A DNA stretch of 64,000 nucleotides from CAVRIA01 sp963721115 (GTDB lineage Bacteria; Desulfobacterota; Binatia; HRBIN30; CADEER01): the NCBI GenBank assembly GCA_963721115.1, contig CAVRIA010000021.1, positions 282,585 through 346,584 on the forward strand, read 5' to 3'. A program made the translations under genes and the position numbers. Below, piece by piece: positions 36,496 through 45,594 of this stretch; the stretch's first letter is position 1, and the number at the start of each line of letters is the position of its first letter. The notes under the pieces were generated by a model that worked only from the letters and a program-made list of their open reading frames with translations, was not told the origin of the DNA and did not search any database.

Positions 36496-37330
36496 GCTCC
36501 TCGAGCTCGGCTTCGATCTCCGGCGTGATCGCCTGTTGGCGCAACAGCGCCTTCAGCGAGCGGCGCACCTCCTTGGCCAGAGTCAGCGCCTCCAGTCCGG
36601 TGGGGTCGGCGCCCTGGCAGTCGGATCGCTTGCCGCGCTGCAGCAGGTCCAGGATGTTGCGATGGACGGCGCGGTTGTAGCGGCCGACGACCGGTTCGGG
36701 CAGGTGGTGGCGCGAGCGCGTCGAGACGTTTTGCATGAAGCGATGCCAGTTGTCCCAGTCGTGGAAGGCGAGCACCGAATCGAAGATGCGCTTGTTGGTG
36801 CGGAAGGAGAAGATGGTCCGCGCCACGACTCGCTTCACCAGCGCGTCGCACTCGGGGAAGCTCTGGCGTCGCAGATCGCTGACGATGCCGCGATAGTCCG
36901 GGTCCTGCATGCTGTCGAAGCGGGCCTCCCAGTACACGTGGCGCAGGGTCCGGGCCCGGAAGCTGACGACCAGCTGGGTGGGGACGAAGTGGTTGTGCGA
37001 GTACGTATCGGCCGCCAGGTGGCTCAGGTAGCCGTAGGCGAAGGCGCGCTCCGCGTCGGACTCGGCCGCGGCGACCACCTGCCACCCGACCTCCCACGAG
37101 TGGCAGTGCGCCTGCATGGCGTGCGTGTACTTCTTGCCCAACGTGATGTCGGCGCCGACGCAACCGTACAGGTACTCCATCGGGTAACGGGTCAACAATT
37201 GTTGTAGGCTCGGACCGAGAATGGTAAGTTCCCGCAAGATCTCCGAGCCGTGCGCGAGATGGCTGATCGGCCCCCAGGCCAATGCGGTATCGGGAACCAA
37301 GACCAACCCAACGACGAGGGCGCAAATCAT
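36422..37330 (-). CDS. Zinc-dependent phospholipase C-like protein (exported)
   Basis: A roughly 302-residue secreted protein. The signal peptide ends at TALA, so the mature chain begins with WGP. In this family the N-terminal Trp binds zinc. His and Asp ligands are spread as in Zn_dep_PLPC: SHLAHGSEI, YLYGCVGADITLGK, FAYGYLSHLAADTYSHN and HVYWEARFD. It would hydrolyse phospholipids or related esters. ATG at 37330 or GTG at 37336 is the start. It is antisense to the end of the DUF4416 gene. Confidence 0.8.
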   Translation of the reverse strand: MICALVVGLVLVPDTALAWGPISHLAHGSEILRELTILGPSLQQLLTRYPMEYLYGCVGADITLGKKYTHAMQAHCHSWEVGWQVVAAAESDAERAFAYGYLSHLAADTYSHNHFVPTQLVVSFRARTLRHVYWEARFDSMQDPDYRGIVSDLRRQSFPECDALVKRVVARTIFSFRTNKRIFDSVLAFHDWDNWHRFMQNVSTRSRHHLPEPVVGRYNRAVHRNILDLLQRGKRSDCQGADPTGLEALTLAKEVRRSLKALLRQQAITPEIEAELEELNGRGDLEEVFPVAAAPAIARALG

Positions 37331-37379
37331 CAACACGGAGGCTGATGCTACTACTCGGGAGGAGGCGCCTCAAGCAGCA

Positions 37380-38158
37380 TTGCGCCGGCTGTTGCGCGTC
37401 CTGCGGGCCCACGCCGAGCGACAGCGCTCCTGTGGCGGCAGCTGGCCGGCGGTTCCGGCTTCCGCCGCGACGGTACCGGGAGTGAAGGCGGGGCCACCGG
37501 CTCGAGTCCCCGCCGGACAGCGCCCCGTAGCGGAGGCGCCACGACGGTCCGCGGCGGCCGCGGCCGAGGACCTGTTCGCCGAGCCCGGCGTTCGTCTCTG
37601 CGCAGAGTCTCGCCGCGCTGCGGGTGTTCATCGGCGACTGCCAGCGCTGCAAGCTTGCGAAGAAGCGGACGAACGTCGTCTTCGGCGTCGGCAATCCCGA
37701 TGCCGACCTGATGTTCGTCGGCGAAGGGCCGGGCCGCGACGAGGACTTGCAGGCGGAGCCGTTCGTCGGCCGCGCCGGGCAGCTGCTGACCGAGATCATC
37801 ACCAAGGGTATGAAGCTGCGCCGCGAGGACGTATACATCGCCAATATCGTCAAATGCCGGCCGCCCGAGAATCGGAATCCGGAGCCGGACGAGATCGCCA
37901 CCTGCATGCCGTTCCTGGCCCGCCAGATCGAGCTGATCGCGCCGCGCGTGATCGTCGCCCTCGGCACCTTCGCGGCGCAGACGGTGCTTGGAGTGAAGAC
38001 GCCGATCACCCGCATGCGCGGCACCTGGCACGAGTATCGCGGGCGTCAAGGTCATGCCCACGTTCCACCCCGCCTATTTGCTGCGCAATCCGGGCGACAA
38101 GCGCCTGGTGTGGTCCGACGTCAAGCTGGTCATGGGTGAGCTGGGGTTGGCTGTATGA
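37380..38158 (+). CDS. Uracil-DNA glycosylase, family 4 (two frameshifts)
   Basis: A type 4/5 Fe-S uracil-DNA glycosylase for repair of deaminated cytosine. Core motifs: CQRCKLAKKRTNVVFG (two Fe-S cysteines), VGEGPGRDED (substrate loop), NIVKCRPPENRNPEPDE (more cysteines with C-x15-C spacing) and the C-terminal HPAYLLRNP. The frame breaks near 37607 (before SLAALRVFIGDC) and near 38042 (after WHEYRG, continuing VKVMPTFHP). The N-terminus is a variable low-complexity linker, so the start (TTG 37380) is uncertain. Its stop overlaps the NfeD start (ATGA). Confidence 0.82.
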
Positions 38159-39559
38159 TCGGCCGGGGGGGGTGGCCGGTATTTGTCCTCTGCCTGCTGC
38201 TGCCCGCGGCCGCCCTCGGTGCCAAACGGCGGTCGCCCACCGTGCCTCCGTCCCCCACCGCCGCTGCCACGCCGTCGCCGCGCGCCGAGGCCGCCGGCGG
38301 CGCGTCGAAAGCCGGCGGCGGGTCGAAGGAGGTCCTGCTTCTGAGCATCGACGGCGGGATCAATCCGGCGACGGCGGATTACATTCGCGACGGGATCGAG
38401 GCCGCGCAGGAGGCCTCCGACGAAGCGCTGGTGATCGAGCTGGACACGCCGGGCGGCCTGCTCGAGTCCACCAAGTCGATCGTCAAGGACATTCTCGGTG
38501 CGCCGCTGCCGGTGATCGTCTACGTGGCGCCGTCGGGAGCCGGGGCCGCTTCGGCGGGCGTCTTCGTCACCATGGCCGCGAACATCGCGGCGATGGCGCC
38601 GGGAACCAACATCGGTGCCGCCCATCCGGTGGGCCCGCAGGGCGAGAGCATCGAGGGCGACATGCGCAAGAAGGTGGAGAACTTCGCCGCCTCGCTCAGC
38701 CGAACCATCGCGCAGCAGCGCGGTCGCAACGTCGAGTGGGCCGAGAAAGCCGTGCGGGAGAGCGTCTCGATCACCGAGCGAGAGGCGGTGAAGATGAACG
38801 TCGTGGATCTCGTCGCCGACGACGTTCCCGACCTGCTCCGCAAGATCGACGGTCGCGAGGTCGACGTGCAGGGCCGCCAGGTCGTGCTCGCCACCGGCGG
38901 CGCCCGCGGTGCGGCGCCTCGACATGCGCCTGCGCCAGAAGGTGCTCGACACCCTGGCCAACCCGAACCTCGCCTATCTCCTCATGATCGCCGGGATTCT
39001 CGGCCTGTACGTGGAGTTCACCCATCCCGGCGTCTTCTTTCCCGGCGTGGCCGGCGCCATCTGTCTGGTGCTGGCGCTGGCCGCTATGCAGGTGCTGCCG
39101 ATCAACTACACGGGGCTCGTCCTGATCGTGCTCGGCGTGTCGCTGTTGGTCGCGGAGCTGTTCCTGCCCAGCTTCGGAGCGCTGGGCGTCGGCGGGATGG
39201 TGGCCTTCGTGCTCGGCTCGCTGCTTCTCTTCGACACTCCCCAGTCCACCGTCTCGGTGGACCGCGGCATCATCGCCGCCGCGGCCGTCACGCTGGGGGG
39301 CTTCACCCTCCTGGTCGGCTGGTTGGTGGTGCGGACGCAGCGCAGCCGATCGCGGGTCGGCGCGGAGGGAATGGTCGGGGAGATCGGCGAAGTACGCCGT
39401 CCTCTCGACCGGCAGGGTAGGGTGAAGGTCTTCGTACACGGAGAGTACTGGGACGCGACGGCGGACGAGCCGCTCGACGTCGGCGACGCGGTCGAGGTCG
39501 TCGGCGTGGAGGGGATGCGCATGAGGGTGCGCCGCTCGTCTCCGCGCGTTCGGGGCTAG
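38155..39559 (+). CDS. NfeD-type membrane serine protease (frameshifted)
   Basis: A long NfeD protein: signal sequence, then a ClpP-like serine protease domain with IELDTPGGLLESTKSIV, the nucleophile region PSGAGAASAGVFVTMAANIA and MAPGTNIGAAHPV. About four membrane helices and a C-terminal OB-fold (DATADEPLDVGDAVEV) follow. The frame breaks near 38913, in GGCGCCCGCGGTGCGGCGCC, between the protease and the membrane part. Known partners cleave the hydrophobic tail of stomatin, whose gene follows 9 bp downstream. Corrected length is about 467 residues. Confidence 0.88.
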
Positions 39560-39568
39560 GAGGGAAGC

Positions 39569-40327
39569 ATGATCGGTCCAGCGGCAACCGTCGTCCTCTT
39601 TGTGGTGGTCCTTCTCGTCAGTGGGGTGAAGATTCTAAAGGAGTTCGAGCGCGGCGTCGTCTTCCGCCTCGGGCGTCTGGTGGCGCACCGCGGGCCCGGC
39701 ATCATCTTCGTGATTCCGGTGGTCGAGCGCATGGAGCGCGTCGACCTGCGGACCGTGACCATGGACGTTCCAGCACAGGACGTGATCACGAAGGACAACG
39801 TGTCGGTGAAGGTGAACGCGGTGCTGTACTTCCGCGTCGTCGACCCCAGCAAGGCCATCGTCGAGGTCGAGCACTACCTGTTCGCCACGTCGCAGTTGGC
39901 GCAGACCACGTTGCGCAGCGTCTGCGGTCAAGCCGAGCTCGACGAGCTCCTGGCGGAGCGCGACAAGATCAATCAACACATCCAGGAGATCCTCGACCTG
40001 CAGACCGATCCGTGGGGGGTCAAGGTGACCACCGTCGAGCTGAAGCACATCGATCTGCCGCAGGAGATGCAGCGCGCCATGGCCCGGCAGGCCGAGGCGG
40101 AGCGCGAGCGACGCGCGAAGGTGATCAACGCGGAGGGCGAGTTCCAGGCGGCGCAACGGCTCGCGGACGCCTCGGCGGTGATCAGCCGGCACCCGACGGC
40201 GCTGCAGCTGCGCTATCTGCAGACCCTGACCGAGGTCGCCGCCGAGCACCAGTCGACCACCGTCTTTCCGCTGCCCGTCGATCTGCTCGAACCCTTCCTG
40301 AAGGCTCCGAAGAGCAGTGGGTCCTGA
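39569..40327 (+). CDS. Slipin / stomatin-like SPFH protein
   Basis: A 252-residue SPFH protein: N-terminal membrane helix, GVVFRLGRLVAHRGPGIIFV, DVPAQDVITKDNVSVKVNA and a coiled-coil tail rich in Ala/Glu/Arg (QAEAERERRAKVINAEGEFQ). The C-terminal hydrophobic patch is a likely NfeD substrate. It directly follows the NfeD gene, the conserved bacterial and archaeal pairing that governs membrane microdomains. Confidence 0.92.
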   Translation: MIGPAATVVLFVVVLLVSGVKILKEFERGVVFRLGRLVAHRGPGIIFVIPVVERMERVDLRTVTMDVPAQDVITKDNVSVKVNAVLYFRVVDPSKAIVEVEHYLFATSQLAQTTLRSVCGQAELDELLAERDKINQHIQEILDLQTDPWGVKVTTVELKHIDLPQEMQRAMARQAEAERERRAKVINAEGEFQAAQRLADASAVISRHPTALQLRYLQTLTEVAAEHQSTTVFPLPVDLLEPFLKAPKSSGS

Positions 40328-40463
40328 GCCCGGGCTGGCGGCGGAACGCCTCTGCCGGCGCCATTGACTCGGCTCCGGGCATGTGGTTTAGCGCCATCGA
40401 TCGAGTTCGATCCGGGTACCCATCCCGGGCGCCTTCTCCGTCATCACTGCTCGAGAATCTCCC

Positions 40464-41537
40464 ATGAATCTTGCCGCGCCGACCGAAGACGGCGTTCCGC
40501 AGGCGACGGGCCTGGCGGACTATGACTACGAGCTGCCGGCGGAGCTCGTCGCCCAGATGCCGGCGGCGGAACGCGACGGGGCGCGTCTCATGGTCCTCGA
40601 TCGCGCCCGGGGCGTGCGCGAGCACACGTCGGTGAAGCGGTTGCCGGACTGGCTGGGCCGGGGAGACCTCCTGGTCTTCAACGACACGCGGGTGCTGCCG
40701 GCGCGGCTGTTCGGGCGGGCGGCGAACGGACACGGCGTGGAGCTGCTCCTGGTGCGCCCCAGCGCCGCCGGGACGTGGCAGTGCCTCGGGCGACCGGCGC
40801 AGCGCCTGCGCGCCGGCGCCGTCATCGGTCTGCCGGCGGGAATGGGTGCCGTCGTCCGCGAGGCATCGGGTGGGGGGCGCTACGCGGTGGAGCTCGAAGG
40901 CCCTCTGGGGGTGGCCGATCTGATGAAGGCGCACGGCGAGATTCCGCTGCCGCCGTACATCCGACGCGTCGACGGTCCGCTGCCGGTGGATCGCGAGCGC
41001 TACCAGACGATCTTTGCCGCTCGGGACGGCGCCGTGGCCGCACCCACGGCTGGGCTGCATTTCACCCCGGATCTGCTCGCGGCGGTGCGCCGGGCCGGCG
41101 TTGAGACGGCGACGCTGACCCTGCACGTCGGGCCCGCTACCTTTCTCCCGGTGCGTGAGGACGATCCGCCGGACCGCCCGCTGGAGGCCGAGTGGGCGGA
41201 GATCCCGGCCGCGACGGTCGAGGCGATCGAGAGAGCGCGCGCCAGGGGCGGCCGGGTCGTGGCGGTCGGTACCACCACCACGCGCGCCCTCGAGTCTGCG
41301 GCGCGGCGAGCAGAGGGCCTGCGGGCGGCCGGGTTCTGGGCCGACGCCTTCATCCGCCCCGGCTTTCGGTTTGGCGTCGTCGATGCCCTGCTCACGAACT
41401 TCCACCTCCCCCGGTCCACACTGCTGATGCTGGTCGGCGCCTTTGCCGGGTACCGTTCGATCCGCGACGCCTACGCCATGGCGGTGCGCGAGCGCTATCG
41501 GTTCTACAGCTACGGCGACGCGATGCTCATCTTCTGA
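40464..41537 (+). CDS. queA: tRNA S-adenosylmethionine ribosyltransferase-isomerase
   Basis: A 357-residue QueA, which transfers and rearranges the ribosyl group of SAM onto preQ1-tRNA to make epoxyqueuosine. Family signatures seen: DYDYELPAELVAQ, LLVFNDTRVLPARLFGR, PLPPYI, AAPTAGLHFTPDLL and TNFHLPRSTLLMLVGAFAG. The stop overlaps the tgt start (TGATG), giving a queA-tgt-yajC-secD-secF operon as in many proteobacteria. Confidence 0.96.
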   Translation: MNLAAPTEDGVPQATGLADYDYELPAELVAQMPAAERDGARLMVLDRARGVREHTSVKRLPDWLGRGDLLVFNDTRVLPARLFGRAANGHGVELLLVRPSAAGTWQCLGRPAQRLRAGAVIGLPAGMGAVVREASGGGRYAVELEGPLGVADLMKAHGEIPLPPYIRRVDGPLPVDRERYQTIFAARDGAVAAPTAGLHFTPDLLAAVRRAGVETATLTLHVGPATFLPVREDDPPDRPLEAEWAEIPAATVEAIERARARGGRVVAVGTTTTRALESAARRAEGLRAAGFWADAFIRPGFRFGVVDALLTNFHLPRSTLLMLVGAFAGYRSIRDAYAMAVRERYRFYSYGDAMLIF

Positions 41538-42703
41538 TGATCGGGCCGGCTACAGAAGCGGAGCGCGTCCGCGAGCCGGCGGCGAGCGAACCGTTCGAGA
41601 TCGCGGTGCGCGTCGAGCAATCGGCCGCGCGCCGAGGACGACTGGCGACGGCGCACGGCGTCATCGATACGCCCGCGTTCATGCCGGTCGCCACGCAGGG
41701 CACCGTCAAAGGGCTCACGCCGCGCCAGCTCGAGGAAGTGGGTGCACACATCGTCCTCGCCAACGCCTATCACCTGTCTCTGCGGCCGGGGGTCGAGATC
41801 GTCGCCGCGGCGGGCGGGCTGCACCGGTTCATGGGCTGGCAGGGCGCCATCCTCACGGACAGCGGCGGGTACCAGATCCTCAGCCTGGCTCCCCTGCGCA
41901 CTGTCAGCGACGAGGGCGTCGCCTTCCGATCTCACCTGGACGGCTCGCGGATCTTCCTCACGCCGGAGGACGTGGTGGACCTGCAGCGCCGGCTGGGAGT
42001 GGACATCCTGATGCCGCTCGACGAATGTCTGCCGTCGACCGCGGAGCGCGCCGAGGTCGCCGCCGCCATGTGCCGGACGACCGCATGGGCGCAGCGCTCG
42101 GTGCGGCGCGAGCTGCTCCCCGGGCGCCTGCTCTTCGGCATCGTGCAGGGGGGCCTGTTCGCCGACCTGCGGCAGGAACACGCGGCGCAGCTTGCCGGAT
42201 TCGATTTTCCGGGATATGCGGTGGGGGGATTGAGTGTGGGGGAGGAGCGCGGAGTGACGCGGGAGACGGCAGCCGTAACTGCGGCGGCACTGCCGGAAGA
42301 TCGGCCGCGCTACCTGATGGGTGTCGGTTTGCCGCAGGATCTGCTTCGGTTCATCGGGATGGGATACGACCTCTTCGACTGCGTTCTGCCGACGCGCAAT
42401 GGGCGCAACGGCACCTGTTTCACGTGGACGGGCAGGCGCAATCTGCGTCTCGCCCGCTATGCGCGCGACGCCGAGCCGCTGGATGCGTCGTGTGCCTGCT
42501 ACGCCTGCCGCAACTTCTCCCGCGCCTACCTGCGCCACCTGACCGTCGCCGGAGAGATGCTCGGCGCCGAGCTCGCCAGCCTGCACAACCTGCATTTCTA
42601 CCTCGAGCTCATGGATCAGGCGAGGGCGCACATCGACGTGGGCGACTTCGCGGTCTGGGCGGTGGAGCGGGCGCGACAGATCGAGGAGGGAGAGCCGAAA
42701 TGA
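41537..42703 (+). CDS. tgt: Queuine tRNA-guanine transglycosylase
   Basis: A 388-residue Tgt inserting preQ1 at position 34 of His, Asn, Asp and Tyr tRNAs. Catalytic Asp residues lie in LTDSGGYQILSLAPLR and DCVLPTRNGRNG. The zinc site is CACYACRNFSRAYLRH (three Cys plus His). The variation LSLAPLRTVSDEGVAF from the usual VFSLGKIRK segment is minor. Start at 41537 shares bases with the queA stop; its stop overlaps the yajC start. Confidence 0.96.
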   Translation: MIGPATEAERVREPAASEPFEIAVRVEQSAARRGRLATAHGVIDTPAFMPVATQGTVKGLTPRQLEEVGAHIVLANAYHLSLRPGVEIVAAAGGLHRFMGWQGAILTDSGGYQILSLAPLRTVSDEGVAFRSHLDGSRIFLTPEDVVDLQRRLGVDILMPLDECLPSTAERAEVAAAMCRTTAWAQRSVRRELLPGRLLFGIVQGGLFADLRQEHAAQLAGFDFPGYAVGGLSVGEERGVTRETAAVTAAALPEDRPRYLMGVGLPQDLLRFIGMGYDLFDCVLPTRNGRNGTCFTWTGRRNLRLARYARDAEPLDASCACYACRNFSRAYLRHLTVAGEMLGAELASLHNLHFYLELMDQARAHIDVGDFAVWAVERARQIEEGEPK

Positions 42704-43047
42704 TCGGGACCGCCTGGGCTCAGGCCGCGAGCGGGGCCAGCGGGGCGCCGCCCGCCCTGGTGAGCTTCTTGCCGCTTCTGCTCGTCTTCGTCGTCTTCTA
42801 CTTTCTCTTGATCCGGCCGCAGCAGCAGAAGGCGAAGGAGCTTCGAACGATGCTCGAGAACTTGAAGAAGAACGACGAGGTGATCACGGCTGGGGGGCTG
42901 TACGGGCGGATCATGGCATTGACCGAAGAGGTCGTCACGCTGGAGATCGCGCAGAACATCAGGGTGCGCGTCAGCCGTCCCCAGATCGCCTCCCTGGCGT
43001 CGTCCGTTCGAGCCGAGAAGCCCAAGGAGAAGGACAAGGAAAAGTGA
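42700..43047 (+). CDS. yajC: Preprotein translocase subunit YajC
   Basis: A 115-residue single-pass membrane protein with one helix followed by the conserved YFLLIRPQQQKAKE and KKNDEVITAGGLYGRI. It binds SecDF and stabilises the holo-translocon. The Lys-rich tail (KPKEKDKEK) is cytoplasmic. It is coupled to tgt (ATGA) and secD (GTGA). Confidence 0.95.
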   Translation: MIGTAWAQAASGASGAPPALVSFLPLLLVFVVFYFLLIRPQQQKAKELRTMLENLKKNDEVITAGGLYGRIMALTEEVVTLEIAQNIRVRVSRPQIASLASSVRAEKPKEKDKEK

Positions 43048-44642
43048 ACAACCGCAGCCTAATGTATCGAACTGCTCTGGTGCTCGCGCTGACCGTGGTG
43101 GCGGTGATCTACCTGCTGCCGTCGCTGCTCGGCTCGCAACCCAGTTGGCTGAGCTTCCTGCCCAACGACAAGGTGGCGCTCGGGCTGGACCTGCAGGGAG
43201 GGACGCACCTGGTCCTGGCGGTCGACGTCGACAAGGCGGTCGAGAACTCGCTCGACGTGAACGCCGACGAGCTGCGGCGCGAGCTGCACAAGGAAGGCGT
43301 CAACGCCAAGATCGAGAAGATCGCCGGGCCGGCCATCTCGGTGTCCTATCCGAACGACGCGCGGGAGAAGTTCACCAGCGTCGTCGACGAGCGCTTTCCG
43401 AATCTCAAGCTGGGCGAGGCGCGGACCGAGAACGGAGAGGTGGTGCAGCAAATCGCCTTCCCGCCGTCGGAGGAGTCGCGCATCCGCGAGGCGGCGGTCG
43501 AGCAATCCCTGGAGACGATTCGCAACCGCGTCGACCAGTTCGGCGTGGCGGAGCCGGTCATCCAGAGGCAGGGGGACACCGACGTCCTGGTGCAGCTGCC
43601 GGGGATCCAGGATCCGGAGCGCGCCAAGGAGCTGATCGGCCGCACCGCGGTCCTGCAGTTCAAGCTGGTGCGCGACGTCGACGCGCGACCCTACGCTGAC
43701 GGCAAGCAGCCGCTTCCCGCCGGTACGCAGGTTCTGTACGAAATCCAGAAGGGGCCGAGCGGGGAGCGCCATCGCGGCACGCCGCTGCTGCTCGAATCGC
43801 GGACGCTGATGACCGGCGACGTGGTGACCGATGCGCGCGTGCGCCCGGGCGATCTGCCAAACAGCCGCGTCGTCTCGGTGGACATGAACGCGCGGGGTGG
43901 CCGCCTCTTCGACGAGATCACCTCCGCCAACGTCGGCCGCCGGGTGGCGATCATTCTCGACGACACGATCTATTCGGCCCCGGTCATTCGCGAGCGCATC
44001 CCCAACGGGCGGGCCATCATCAGCGGTAGCTTCACCGCCGACGAGGCTCGGGATCTGGCCATCGTTCTGCGCACCGGCGCCCTTCCCGCCCCGGTCAACA
44101 TTGCCGAAGAGCGCACGGTCGGACCGTCGCTCGGCCAGGACTCGATCCGCGACGGCATCATGTCGTTCATCGTCGGCGGCAGCCTGGTCGTGATCTTCAT
44201 GCTCGTCTACTACAAATTCGCCGGCCTCCTCGCCGACATCGCCCTGGTGCTCAACGTCGCCTATCTGCTCGCGGCCCTGGCCGCTCTGCACGCCACCCTG
44301 ACGCTTCCCGGCATCGCCGGCATCGTGCTCACCCTGGGTATGGCGGTGGATGCCAACGTACTGATCAACGAGCGCATTCGCGAGGAGCTGCGCCTCGGCA
44401 AGACGGCGCGGGCGGCCATCGAGGCCGGCTACGACCGCGCCCTGCCGGCGATCCTGGACTCGAACATCACGACGTTCCTGTCGGGGGTCATCCTCTTCCA
44501 GTTCGGCTCGGGACCGATTCAGGGCTTCGCCGTGACCCTGTGCATCGGCCTGGTGAGCAGCGTATTCACCGCGGTCGTCGGCACACGAGTGGTCTACGAT
44601 TACCTGCTGTCGCGGCGCCGCCTGCAGACCGTGAGTATCTGA
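43044..44642 (+). CDS. secD: Protein-export membrane protein SecD
   Basis: A 532-residue SecD. It has an N-terminal helix, LDLQGGTHLVLAVD, a periplasmic P1 domain (about residues 60-340) and the C-terminal RND-type membrane bundle with TVGPSLGQDSI and LGMAVDANVLINERIREE. It uses proton motive force with SecF to complete protein export. The GTG start overlaps the yajC stop. Confidence 0.96.
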   Translation: MNNRSLMYRTALVLALTVVAVIYLLPSLLGSQPSWLSFLPNDKVALGLDLQGGTHLVLAVDVDKAVENSLDVNADELRRELHKEGVNAKIEKIAGPAISVSYPNDAREKFTSVVDERFPNLKLGEARTENGEVVQQIAFPPSEESRIREAAVEQSLETIRNRVDQFGVAEPVIQRQGDTDVLVQLPGIQDPERAKELIGRTAVLQFKLVRDVDARPYADGKQPLPAGTQVLYEIQKGPSGERHRGTPLLLESRTLMTGDVVTDARVRPGDLPNSRVVSVDMNARGGRLFDEITSANVGRRVAIILDDTIYSAPVIRERIPNGRAIISGSFTADEARDLAIVLRTGALPAPVNIAEERTVGPSLGQDSIRDGIMSFIVGGSLVVIFMLVYYKFAGLLADIALVLNVAYLLAALAALHATLTLPGIAGIVLTLGMAVDANVLINERIREELRLGKTARAAIEAGYDRALPAILDSNITTFLSGVILFQFGSGPIQGFAVTLCIGLVSSVFTAVVGTRVVYDYLLSRRRLQTVSI

Positions 44643-44644
44643 AC

Positions 44645-45565
44645 ATGGAAATCATTCCTCCCGGTACCCAGATCGACTTCGTCACCGTACGCAACAAGGC
44701 GATGCTCGGCTCCCTGATCCTCATCCTGGTCGGGGTGGTCGTTCTCATCCTGCACGGCGGCCCGAATCTCGGCATCGACTTCGCGGGCGGCTCCCTGGTG
44801 CATGTCCGCTTCGCCAAGTCGACGCAGACCGCCGACGTCCGCTCGGCGCTCGCGGCAGCCCCCGACCTCGGCAGCGTCGACATCCAGAACCTCGGCGGCG
44901 GCAAGGACGAGTTCCTGATCCGTTTGCCCCTGTCGGCGGAGCAGGTGGAGAAGATCACGAAGGACGTGACGCAGACCCTCGAGAAGAAGTTCGGCGAGAA
45001 CGACGTCGAGATCCTCCGTATCGAGGCCGTCGGGCCGAGGGTGGGGCAGGCGCTGCGCAAGCAGGCGATCCTGGCAGTCGCGTTCGCCACCCTGATGATG
45101 GGCGTCTACATCTGGGCGCGCTTCGAGTGGCGCTTCGGCGTCGGGGCGGGTGTCGCGCTGGTGCACGACGTCTTCCTCGCCATCGCGGCGCTGGTCGTCT
45201 GGAACTACGAGCTCGACCTGACCATCGTCGCGGCGTTGCTGACCATCGTCGGTTTCTCGGTCAACGACACCGTCATCGTGTCGGACCGCATTCGCGAGAA
45301 CATGCGCAAGGACCGCCGCTCACCCCTGGCCGCGATCATCAACCGTAGCATCAATGAGACCTTGAGCCGTACCATCCTCACAACCGGTACGGCGCTCTTC
45401 GTCGTGCTTTCGCTGTACCTGCTGGGCGGCACGGTGATCCACGGCTTCGCCTTCACCCTTCTCGTGGGCTTCACGGTCGGCACCTACTCCTCCATCTTCA
45501 TTGCCAGCCCGATCGTCCTGTTCTTCGAGGGGCGCAAGCCGACGGCGGGACGGCGGGTGACCTGA
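44645..45565 (+). CDS. secF: Protein-export membrane protein SecF
   Basis: A 306-residue SecF: an N-terminal helix, IDFAGGSLVHVRF, a short periplasmic region and the C-terminal bundle with VGFSVNDTVIVSDRIREN and the conserved RTILTTGT. It starts two bases after the secD stop and partners SecD and YajC. It ends the queA-tgt-yajC-secD-secF operon; recJ begins 30 bp downstream. Confidence 0.96.
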   Translation: MEIIPPGTQIDFVTVRNKAMLGSLILILVGVVVLILHGGPNLGIDFAGGSLVHVRFAKSTQTADVRSALAAAPDLGSVDIQNLGGGKDEFLIRLPLSAEQVEKITKDVTQTLEKKFGENDVEILRIEAVGPRVGQALRKQAILAVAFATLMMGVYIWARFEWRFGVGAGVALVHDVFLAIAALVVWNYELDLTIVAALLTIVGFSVNDTVIVSDRIRENMRKDRRSPLAAIINRSINETLSRTILTTGTALFVVLSLYLLGGTVIHGFAFTLLVGFTVGTYSSIFIASPIVLFFEGRKPTAGRRVT

Positions 45566-45594
45566 GACCGGAGCGCGGGCGGCGGGGAGCGAGC

